Shown piece by piece: positions 31,801-54,600 of a DNA stretch of 64,000 bases. The notes below the pieces were generated by a model that did no database searches, was not told the DNA's origin, and saw nothing but the letters and a program-made list of their open reading frames with translations. How positions within the stretch are numbered: position 1 is the stretch's first letter; every line of letters begins with the position of its first letter. Made by a program: the position numbers and the translations under genes. Source of the stretch: Streptomyces coacervatus (GTDB taxonomy: Bacteria > Actinomycetota > Actinomycetes > Streptomycetales > Streptomycetaceae); contig NZ_JARHTP010000012.1 of NCBI RefSeq assembly GCF_029223485.1, positions 248,001 through 312,000 on the forward strand. The letters run 5' to 3'.

Positions 31801-32416
31801 ATGCGGTGTCCACCGTCACCGCCGGACCCTCCAGCCCGAACGTGTAGGCGACACGGCCGGAGGCGATGCTGCCGGAGCTGCCGGTGCCGAGGAAGCCCTC
31901 GACGCCTTCGGGGATCTCGTCCAGGCGAGTCGTGTAGTCGTGGTACATGACTCCGGCGAACACCGCCGTACGGCTGCCGCGCAGCGATGTGGGGTCGACG
32001 CCCGCCCGCTCGAACGCCTCCCACGACGTCTCCAGCAGCAACCGCTGCTGCGGATCCATCGCCAGCGCCTCACGCGGCGAGATCCCGAAGAGAGCGGGGT
32101 CGAAGTGGCCGGCGTCGTAGAGGAATCCACCTTCGCCTACGTAGCTGGAGCCCGCCTTGTCGGGGTCGGCGTCGTAGAGGGAGTCGACGTCCCAGCCCCG
32201 GTCGGTGGGGAACGGTCCGATGGCATCGGTGCCGTTCAGGACCAGCTGCCACAGGTCCTCCGGGGTGCGGACGCCGCCCGGGTAGCGGCAGCTCATCGCC
32301 ACGACGGCGATCGGTTCCTGGTTCCGCTCCTCGACCTCGCGCAGCCGCCGGCGGGCCTGGCGCAGGTCGGCGGTGGTCCGCTTGAGGTAGTCGCGGAGCT
32401 TGTCCTCGTTCGCCAT
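22850..32416 (-). CDS. PKS-C: two-module type I polyketide synthase using methylmalonyl-CoA (3188 aa)
   Basis: Layout by residue: docking helix 1-33 (MANEDKLRDYLKRTTADL); module C1 34-1556 (KS-AT-KR-ACP); C2 1581-3101 (KS-AT-KR-ACP); C-terminal docking region ending TPDEVFAFIENELGI. Both ATs have GHSQGE and YASH, the methylmalonyl signature. Neither module has a DH; instead a short acidic/aromatic segment typical of a dimerisation element (e.g. FWEAVEREDWETLAAEL in C1) lies between AT and KR. The subunit should add two propionate units, each kept as a beta-hydroxyl. The start is ATG 32416, with AAAGGA 9 bases upstream; an open frame to 32494 only overlaps the end of PKS-D. The gap to PKS-D is 16 bases, so translational coupling is plausible. 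The two AT regions are near-identical, and several patches have G/T-ending codons unlike the neighbours. It differs from its flanking subunits in AT type, reductive loop and KR subtype. Confidence 0.95.
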   Translation of the reverse strand: MANEDKLRDYLKRTTADLRQARRRLREVEERNQEPIAVVAMSCRYPGGVRTPEDLWQLVLNGTDAIGPFPTDRGWDVDSLYDADPDKAGSSYVGEGGFLYDAGHFDPALFGISPREALAMDPQQRLLLETSWEAFERAGVDPTSLRGSRTAVFAGVMYHDYTTRLDEIPEGVEGFLGTGSSGSIASGRVAYTFGLEGPAVTVDTACSSSLVTLHMAVQALRAGECELALAGGVTVMASPATFTEFSRQRGLAADGRCKPFAAAADGTGWGEGVGMLLVERLSDARKNGHPVLAVVRGSAVNQDGASNGLTAPNGPSQQRVIHQALTNARLSADQVDAVEAHGTGTTLGDPIEAQALLAAYGQDRPADRPLLLGSIKSNIGHTQAAAGVAGIIKMIQAMHHGVLPRTLHIDEPTPHVDWSAGAVSLLSDTVPWPETGEPRRAAVSSFGFSGTNAHVVVEQAPVEEGLEPESGSGHVPVGVQGSGLVVGGCVPWVLSGGSAAALREQAGRLLGWVDAHGGVRAVDVGVSLAVGRAGLEHRAVVVGGEASGLCAGLGAVAAGSVAPGVVQGVSAGGKTVFVFPGQGSQWAGMAAQLLDASPVFAARIDECAAALESLTDWSLVDVLRQVEGAPSLERVDVVQPVLFAVMVSLAEVWRAAGVEPAAVLGHSQGEIAAACVAGILSLEDAARVVALRSQAIGRVLAGLGGMVSLALPVAAVRERIAVWGEERISVAAVNGPSSVVVSGEPQALDELLAACEAEGVRARRVPVDYASHSAQVDLLREELLQLLDGIQPQPARVPFLSTVTGRWVQGPELSAGYWFENLRRTVELDAAVRTLLEQGFGAFIECSAHPVLAMGVQESVEDTGRQAAVVGTLRRDDGGADRFLASLGEAFVHGVSVDWRAVFAGSGARRVDLPTYAFQHQNYWLESGSAPAAQDTIPTDSGEARFWEAVEREDWETLAAELAVDGDQRLSEVLPALSSWRRQSRETSTLDGWRYRVNWKPLSGSSTAPRLSGTWLVVAPDADGTWTAGVTRTLTARGAEVRVLTPTTTDRAALTDLLREELGEGEPVSGVLSLLALDAGQPLHSSLALVQALGDAEVTAPLWCATRGAVSVNKGDTLDDPEQALVWGLGRVAALEHGERWGGLLDLPSGEEPDERALNRLADALAAGGDEDQLALRSTGVFVRRLVRAPLDRTPAVRDWRPGGTVLVTGGTGALGAHVARWLAGNGAGHLLLTSRSGPDAPGAGALLEELTALGAEVTVAACDVADRTALARLLAAIPQERPLTAVVHTAAVLDDGVIEALTPDQLDRVLRVKVEATRHLHELTRDLDLSAFVLFSSFAATFGAPGQGNYAPGNAFLDAFAQYRRDAGLTATSVAWGPWGDGGMAEGAVGDRMRRHGVLEMAPELAVTALGHALDRDETALTVADMEWKRFVLAFTSGRPRPLLADLPEARAVMDGMRADAEADAAGGSALLQQLAGRPEAEQERLILELVRTAVASVLGYAGAEAVEAGRAFKELGFDSLTAVELRNRLGAATALKLPPTLIFDYPTPTVLAGYLRGELSGTSGTVAAPLPTVVAVADDEPIAIVGMSCRFPGDVRSPEDLWRLLVSGGDALSGFPVDRGWDVAGLYDPDPDAQGTSYTREGGFLREATRFDPGFFGISPREALAMDPQQRLLLETSWEAFERAGIDPVTLRGTQAGVFVGTNGSDYSMVMQVSDTGYEGHLATGTAGSVVSGRVAYTFGLEGPAVTVDTACSASLVALHLAVQALRNGECSLALAGGVTVMSTPGTFIEFSRQRGLSADGRCKAFSADADGFSPAEGVGLLVVERLSDARKNGHPVLAVVRGSAINQDGASNGLTAPNGPSQQRVIRQALANARLSSADVDAVEAHGTGTSLGDPIEAQALLATYGQDRPEDRPLLLGSVKSNIGHAQAAAGVAGVMKMVLAMRHGVLPQSLHINEPTPHVDWSTGAVELLTRTTEWPQTDRPRRAAVSSFGFSGTNAHTVLEEVPQDQEEHPDDPHGDTTLPLTDGTVLPWVLSGRTETALRDQAQRLLDHLEEHADLEPADVGSSLALTRSVLDHRAVVIGRDRADFVGGLQALTQERALPGLVQGSGTGSKGVFLFPGQGSQWVGMASALLDASPVFAARIDECAAALDPFTDWSLVDVLRQVPGAPSLERVDVVQPALFAVMVSLAEVWRSAGVEPAAVLGHSQGEIAAACVAGILSLEDAARVVALRSQAIGRVLAGLGGMVSLALPVAAVRERIAVWGEERISVAAVNGPSSVVVSGEPQALDELLAACESDGVRARRVPVDYASHSAQVDLLREELLQLLEGIQPQPARVPFLSTVTGRWVQGPELSAGYWFENLRRTVELDAAVRTLLVQGFGAFIECSAHPVLAMGVQESVEDTGRQAAVVGTLRRDDGGADRFLASLGEAFVHGVAVDWKAVFAGTGARRVDLPTYAFQHQNYWPEASPLETVPVVSADPADALFWEAVEREDLRALAETLELADGEPLGSVLPALSSWRRQSRDRSTVDGWRYRITWKPLADERPARLTGTWLLVVPETEADGQWAEAANRMLTERGASVRTLVLTESHTERKVLADRLGEDAVDGVSGVLSLLASAPHPQALHGSLALLQALGDTGVTAPLWCATHGAVGVDGTDTVTDPEQALLWGFGRTAALEHPERWGGLVDLPETPDERSLTRLTAVLAGNHGEDQLAIRATGAFARRLTRASLADTVPTRDWRPHGTVLVTGGTGALGAHVARWLARNGAGHLLLTSRSGPDAPGAGALREELTALGAEVTVAACDVADRTALTGLLAAVPADRPLTAVVHAAGVLDDGVLDALTPDRFATVLGPKADAARNLHELTRDLELSAFVLFSGVAGTLGDAGQANYAAANAYLDALAEHRSAMGLPATSIAWGRWGDGGLAADGAIGDRLDRGGVPAMTPQLAIRALQQALDHDETTVAVADIQWDRFAPGYTAVRRSPFIGELPEVRRLERAGASDEAAGSAPSAAEALRQRLAGMSRAEQSLVVLELVRTQAAAALGHPSTAEVGASRAFKELGFDSLIALELRNRLNAATGLRLPATLVFDHPTPAALADVLRSEITQDDGAAAAPGITELERLESALSVLDPDAETRTDITARLRALLAKWEETEPGSAPDGEAVAGRLQEATPDEVFAFIENELGI
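23114..27676 (-). other. PKS-C module 2: KS-AT(methylmalonyl)-KR-ACP
   Basis: KS Cys 1754 in DTACSAS, with DGFSPAEGVG and GHAQAAAGVAG in place of the GTGWGEG/GHTQAAAG type common here. AT Ser 2210 in GHSQGE and YASH downstream: methylmalonyl-type. No DH motif is found; a dimerisation-element-like FWEAVEREDLRALAETL precedes the KR structural half. KR has TGGTGALG, LDD and Tyr 2893 in GQANYAAAN, with no Pro two residues after Tyr (B1 subtype by the Keatinge-Clay rules). ACP Ser 3066 (GFDSLIAL). Expected output is a 2-methyl-3-hydroxy unit. The first ~110 residues of the KS are encoded in a distinct codon style. Confidence 0.92.
25021..26010 (-). repeat. Methylmalonyl-AT repeat copy 1 (module C2), paired with 29648-30640
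   Basis: About 990 bases covering nearly the whole AT and the post-AT linker (LPTYAFQHQNYW) are near-identical to 29648-30640 in module C1, offset by about 4.63 kb. Differences by eye are scattered single bases plus a short divergent stretch near the AT start (DPFTDW against ESLTDW). This looks like a recent duplication or conversion. Such long repeats can also confuse short-read assembly. Confidence 0.8.
27749..32317 (-). other. PKS-C module 1: KS-AT(methylmalonyl)-KR-ACP, KR of predicted B2 subtype
   Basis: KS Cys 206 (DTACSSSLVTLHMA). AT Ser 667 in GHSQGE with YASH: methylmalonyl-type. No DH; a dimerisation-element-like segment and a KR structural half follow the AT. KR has TGGTGALG, HTAAVLDDG and Tyr 1351 in GQGNYAPGN. 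The Pro two residues after Tyr, together with LDD, marks the B2 subtype by the published sequence rules, i.e. a KR expected to give an epimerised methyl beside a B-type hydroxyl. ACP Ser 1521 (GFDSLTA). This module receives the polyene made by PKS-D. The KS-AT linker (about 30690-31075) has atypical G/T-ending codons. Confidence 0.92.
29648..30640 (-). repeat. Methylmalonyl-AT repeat copy 2 (module C1), paired with 25021-26010
   Basis: This is the partner of the AT repeat in module C2. The similarity ends near the GQGSQW motif at the AT start; upstream of it the two KS-AT linkers are unrelated in sequence and codon style, which places a recombination edge there. Confidence 0.8.
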
Positions 32417-32425
32417 CGCGTCAGG

Positions 32426-32431
32426 TCCTTT
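32426..32431 (-). promoter_or_regulatory. Ribosome-binding site of PKS-C
   Basis: AAAGGA, 9 bases before ATG 32416 and immediately after the PKS-D TGA (32433-32435). The tight spacing leaves no room for a promoter and suggests reinitiation or coupled translation after PKS-D. Confidence 0.75.
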
Positions 32432-32432
32432 C

Positions 32433-48533
<16,101 letters not shown>

Positions 48534-48541
48534 GTACGCCG

Positions 48542-48546
48542 TCCCC
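48542..48546 (-). promoter_or_regulatory. Ribosome-binding site of PKS-D
   Basis: GGGGA 8 bases before ATG 48533, in the 70-base gap after the PKS-E stop. It favours the ATG over the adjacent GTG codon (48530). No convincing promoter or hairpin was noticed in the gap. Confidence 0.6.
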
Positions 48547-48603
48547 GTGGTGATAGTGGTGGGATGTGTGCGAGCCGGAAAGCGCGGGCTCGGTGCGCGT
48601 GGG

Positions 48604-51600
48604 TCAGGAGAGGCCGAGCTCGCCGTCGAGCAGGTCGAAGATCTCGTCCGCGGTGGCGGAGTCGATGTCGCCGCTCGGGGTGGAGTCGGTTGCACTGTGC
48701 GTGTCGTTCCACTTGGACAGGAGCTCTCGCAGGCGGGCGTCGATGCCGGATCGTTCGACGTCGTCGGGGCCGACCGCGGAGAGGATCGCCTCAAGGCGGT
48801 CGAGTTCGGCGTGTACGCCGTGGGCGGCCGGGGCGGCGCCGTCGCCCAGCTCTGCGCTGAGGTGGCCGGCGAGCGCCGTCGGGGTCGGATAGTCGAAGAT
48901 CAGCGTGACGGGCAGGCGGATGCCGGCGGCCGTGCCGAGTCGGTTGCGCAGGTCGACGGCGGTGAGCGAGTCGAAGCCCAGGTCGAGGAAGCCTCGGCCG
49001 GGGTCGACCGCGTCCGGCCCGCCGTGGCCGAGCACGGCGGCGACCTGGGTGCGTACCACGTCGAGCAGCGCGCGTTCGCGTTCGGTGCCCGTCAGCCCGG
49101 CCAGGCGCTGCTCCAGGGAGTTCGCCGTGGGTGCGCCGACCGTGCCCGCGCCGCCGGCGGCGCGCGGCGCCGGGGTGCGGACGAGTCCGCGCAGCAGCGG
49201 GGACAGGGTGCCGGCGGCGGCCTGGGCGCGCAGTCCGGCGGCGTCGGTGCGCATCGGAACGAGCAGCGGGTCGGGGAGCGTGCCGGCCGCGTCGAACAGG
49301 GCGAGGCCCTCGGCCACCGACAGTGGCGCGACGCCGGCGCGGGCCATCCTGGTCAGGTCGGCCTCCGTCAGGGCGCCCGCCATGCCGTCGTCGGTGGCCC
49401 ACACGCCCCAGGCGAGCGACGTGGCCGGCAGGCCCCGGGCCGCGCGATGCTGGGCGAGCGCGTCGAGGAAGGTGTTCGCCGCCGCGTAGTTGCCCTGCCC
49501 GGCGGCGCCGAACAGGCCGGCGACGGAGGAGAAGAGGACGAACGCGGTCAGGTCCAGGTCGCGGGTGAGTTCGTGCAGGTTCCATGCCGCGTCCGCCTTG
49601 GGGCGCAGCACCCGGTCGATGCGGTCCCCGGTCAGTGTGTCGAGGACCCCGTCGTCGAGGACACCGGCGGTGTGGACCACCGCGGTCAGCGGGTGTTCGC
49701 CCGGTATCGCCGCAAGCAGCCCGGCCAGCGCCTCCCGGTCCGCGGCGTCGCACGCGGCCCAGGTGACGCGGGCGCCCGACGCCGCCAGTTCGGCGGTGAG
49801 TTCCGCGGCGCCTTCGGTGGCCTCGCCGCGACGGCTGGCCAGCAGCAGGTGTCGTACGCCGCGTTCGGCCACCAGATGGCGGGCGACCAGCCGGCCGAGG
49901 GTGCCGGCCCCGGTGATGAGGACGGTGCCGGACGGGTCGAGTTCGGTGGTGGTGGTCTCCGCGGTCGCCTCGGCGCGGGCCAGGCGGCAGGCGTGTGCGG
50001 TGCCGGAGCGCAGGGCGAGTTGGGGTTCGCCCGCGGCCAGGGCGGCGGCCAGTACCCGGCGCGAGGCGTCGGTGCCGTCGGTGTCGATCAGTGTGAACCG
50101 GCCGGGGTTCTCCGACTGCGCGGCGCGGACCAGACCCCACACCGGTGTGTGGACGAGGTCGGTCACGTCCTCCGTGGGCCGGGTTCCGGTCGCACCGGTG
50201 GTGACGAACACCAGGTGTGCCCGGCCCAGGCGGGTGTCGCTCAGCCAGGTCTGCACCGTCCGCAGGGCCTCGTGGGTGGCGGCCCTGGCGGCCTCGGCGG
50301 TGCCGCCGGTCCCGTTCCCGGTCTCGTTCCCGGCGGGCAGCGGGACGAGCACCACGTCGGGTACGTCGTCGGCGGCGGCGAGCGCGGGCAGATCGCGGTA
50401 GTGGACGAGCCGTTCGCCGCAGAGGGTGTCCGCGTCCTCGGGGCGGCCCAGCACGACCCAGCGCTCGCCGGCCGGAATGCCCTCGGCCGGCACCGGCAGC
50501 GGTGTCCACTCGACCCGGAACAGCGAGTCGTGGCCGGCGCCGCGGGACGCGGCGAGCTGTCCGGCGTTCACGGGGCGCAGGATGAGCTCGTCGACGGAGG
50601 CGACCGGTCGTCCGGTCGCGTCGGCGACCCGCAGCGCGACACCGCCCGAGGCGCCCGGTGCGAGGCGCACCCTCAGCGAGTCGGCGCCGGCGGCGTGCAG
50701 CCGGACACCGGTCCAGGCGAACGGCAGGCGGGGGCCGCCCGCGGTGCCGTCCGGGTCCGGGAGGAGTCCGCCCAGCCCGATGCCGTGCAGGGCGGAGTCG
50801 AGCAGTGCCGGGTGCAGCCCGAAGGCGGCCGCGTCGGCCGGGAGGCCGTCGGGCAGCCCGATCTCGGCGAACAGGTCGTCGCCGCGCCGCCATACGGATC
50901 GCAGCCCCTGGAAGACGGGGCCGTAGCCGAGTCCGGACGTGGCGGCGGCCTCGTACAGGCCGTCGGTGGGGACCTCGGTGGCGCCCTCGGGCGGCCATAC
51001 GGCCAGGTCGAACGGCTCGGGCTCGGGCGCGGTGGCCAGCAGGCCGGCCGCGTGCCGCAGCCACGGCTGTGCGTCGGCCGCGTCCTCGGGGCGGGAGTGC
51101 ACGGCGAGGGTGCGCCGGCCCGAGTCGTCCGCAGCTCCGACGCTCAGCCGCAGGTGCAGCCCGCCGTGGTCCGGCAGGACCAGGGGTGTTTCCAGGGTGA
51201 GTTCCTCGACGGTGTCGCAGCCGCTCTGTGCGGCGGCGCACAGCGCGAGTTCGACGAAGGCAGTGCCGGGCAGCAGCACGGTGTCCATGACGGTGTGGTC
51301 GGCGAGCCACTGCTGGGTCTGCAGGGACAGCCTGCCGGTGAGGACGAGGCCGCCGGACTCGGGCAGTTCGACCGTCGCGCCCAGCAGGGGGTGGTCCGCC
51401 GCGTCGAGGCCGGCTGCCATCACGTCCTCGGCGGAGAAACCGACGTCGAGCCAGTAGCGCTGCCGCTGGAAGGGGTAGGTCGGCAGCTCGACGCCGCGCG
51501 CGCCGGTGGCCGCGAAGAACGCCGGCCAGTCCACCGCCGTGCCGCGCACATGCAGCCCGGCGAGCGCCGTCGTCACCGACTCGGCTTCCGCCCGGCCGCC

Positions 51601-54600
51601 GCGCAGCAGGGGCAGGAACGCGCCGTCGGTGACGCTCTCCTGAGCCAGCGCGGAGAGCACCGCGTCGGGTCCGAGCTCCACGTAGGTGGTGACGCCCTGC
51701 TCCTCCAGCGCGCGTACGCCGTCGGCGAAGCGGACGGTGTCGCGCACGTGCCGCACCCAGAAGTCGGGCAGCGTCATGTCGGTCTCGGTCAGCGGGGCAC
51801 CGGTGAGGCAGGAGACGACCGGGATGCGCGGGGCGTGGCAGGTAAGGCCCTCGACGACCTTGCGGAAGTCGCCCAGCATGCCGTCCATGTGCGGGGAGTG
51901 GAAGGCGTGGCTGACGGTCAGCCGGCGCGTCTTGCGTCCCCGCACCGCGAAGGCGGCCGCGAGGTCCAGTACGGCGTCCTCGTCGCCGGAGATCACCACG
52001 GACTGCGGTCCGTTGACCGCCGCGACGGCGACACCGTCGGGAAGGGTGATCTCCTCCTGTGTGGCCTGGATCGCCACCATCGCGCCACGCTCCGGGAGGT
52101 CGCGCATCAGCCGGCCGCGGGCGGCCACCAGGGTGCAGGCGTCCGCGAGCGACAGCACACCGGCGCAGTGCGCGGCGGCCAGCTCGCCGACGGAATGACC
52201 GCACAGGACGTCAGGACGTACGCCCCACGCCTCGACCAGCCGGAACAGCGCTACCTCTAGGGCGAACAGGGCGGGTTGGGTGTACTCGGTACGGTCCAGC
52301 AGCTCGCCGTCGGCCGCGAAGAGCACCTCTGTCAGGGGTTCGTCCAGGTGGCGGTCGAACTCGGCGCAGACCGCGTCGAGGGCCTGCGCGAACTCCGGGT
52401 ACGCCGCGTACAGTTCGCGGCCCATGCCGGGACGCTGGCTGCCCTGACCGGTGAAGAGGAAGGCGGTCGTGCCGTCCGTGGCCGTGCCGCGCAGCGCGTT
52501 GCCGTGCGCCTCGCCGCGCGCCAGCGCCTCCAGGCCGCGCAGCGCCTGCTCGCGGTCGGCGGCGAGCAGGGCCGCCCGGTCGTCGAGGGCGGCGCGGGTC
52601 GTGGCCAGGGAGAAGCCGAGGTCGGTGATGCTGCTGTCGGGGTGGGCGAGCAGGTGGGAGCGCAGCCGGTGCGCCTGGGCCTGCAGGGCGTCCGTGCCCC
52701 GTGCGGACAGCAGCAGCGGGACGACCGGCAGCCCGCTGTCCACTCCGGTGTCCGGCGCGGTGGCCGTCGGCTCCGTGGTGGTGGGGGCCTGTTCGAGGAT
52801 GACGTGTGCGTTGGTGCCGCTGATCCCGAAGGACGACACGCCCGCCCGGCGCGGTCCGGCGCCGGCAGGCCAGGCGCGGCCCTCGGTGAGCAGTTCCACC
52901 GCGCCCGCCGACCAGTCGACGTGCGGGCTCGGCTCGTCCACGTTCAGGGTCTGCGGCAGCATGCCGTGCCGCATCGCCAGCACCATCTTGATGATGCCCG
53001 CGACGCCTGCGGCGGCCTGGGTGTGGCCGATGTTCGACTTGATCGACCCCAGCCACAGCGGGCGGTCCGCGGGCCGTCCCTGGCCGTAGGTGGCGATGAC
53101 CGCCTGCGCCTCGATCGGGTCGCCCAGCGTCGTTCCGGTGCCGTGTGCCTCGACCACGTCGACCTGCGCGGAGGAGACGTGCGCGTTGGCGAGGGCCTGG
53201 CGGATGACCCGCTGCTGCGAGGGGCCGTTGGGGGCGGTCAGGCCGTTGCTCGCACCGTCCTGGTTGACGGCGCTGCCGGCGACGAGCGCCAGCACCTGGT
53301 GGCCGTTGCGGCGGGCGTCGGACAGGCGCTCCAGGAGCAGCATGCCGGCGCCCTCGCCCCAGCCCGTGCCGTCGGCGGCGGCCGCGAAGGACTTGCAGCG
53401 GCCGTCGGCGGCGAGGCCGCGCTGCCGGCTGAACTCGATGAACGTGCCCGGGGTGAACATCACGGTGACGCCGCCGGCCAGGGCCAGCGAGCACTCCCCG
53501 TTGCGCAGCGCCTGCGCGGCCAGGTGCAGGGCCACCAGGGACGAGGAACAGGCCGTGTCGACGGTGACCGCCGGGCCTTCCAGGCCGAAGGTGTACGCCA
53601 CCCGGCCCGACACCACGCTGCTGGAGCTGCCGGTGCCCAGATAGCCCTCCACCTCGTCGGGGACGGCGTGCAGCCGGGCTCCGTAGTCGTGGTACATCAC
53701 GCCGGCGAACACGCCGGTCCTGCTGCCGCGCAGGGACAGCGGATCGATCCCGGCCCGCTCGAAGGCCTCCCAGGTGGTCTCAAGGAGCAGCCGCTGCTGC
53801 GGGTCCATGGCGAGCGCCTCGCGCGGGTTGATCCCGAAGAACCCCGGGTCGAACTCCGCGGCGTCGTGCAGGAACCCGCCTTCCCGGGCGTACGAGGTGC
53901 CCTGGTGGTCCGGGTCCGGATGGTAGAGGCCGTCGAGGTCCCAGCCGCGGTTGCCGGGGAACGCCGAGACGCCGTCGGCGCCCGCGGCGAGCATTCCCCA
54001 CAGGTCCTCGGGGCTGCGCACGCCGCCCGGGTAGCGGCAGCTCATCGCGACGATGGCGATGGGCTCGTCGTGGCCTGCCGCGGCCACGGGTGCCGGGACG
54101 ACGGCGGAGCCTGCGGTGCCGGTCAGCTCGGCGCGCAGATGGCGGGCGAGCACGGTCGGATCGGGGTAGTCGAAGATCAGCGTGGCGGGCAGGCGCAGCC
54201 CGGTCGCCGCATTCAGCCGGTTGCGCAGCTCGACCGCGGTGAGCGAGTCGAAGCCGAGCTCCTTGAAGGCCCGGCCCGACTCGACGGCCTCCGGGCCCGC
54301 GTGGCCGAGTACGGCGGCCACCTGGGCGCGGACCAGGGTGAGCAGCGTGCGGTCCTGCTCCTCGGCGGGGAGCCCGGAAAGCCGCTCGGCCAGGGCCCCT
54401 TCGGCACCGGCGGCGGCCGCCTCGGCCACCCGGCGCACGGGGGTGCGGACCAGGCCGCGCAGCAGCGGCGCCAGGGTGCCGGCGGCCGCCTGCGCACGCA
54501 GGGCCGCCGGGTCCACCCGCATCGGCACCAGGGCCGGTTCGCCGAGCGTCCGGGCGGTGTCGAACAGCGCCAGCCCTTCCTCGACGGTCAGCGGCGGCAG

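Noticed and set aside
48534..48794. N-terminal extension of PKS-D into PKS-E
   Set aside because: It is a Pro/Ser/Thr/Arg-rich out-of-frame reading of the PKS-E docking region; the docking helix starts at 48533.
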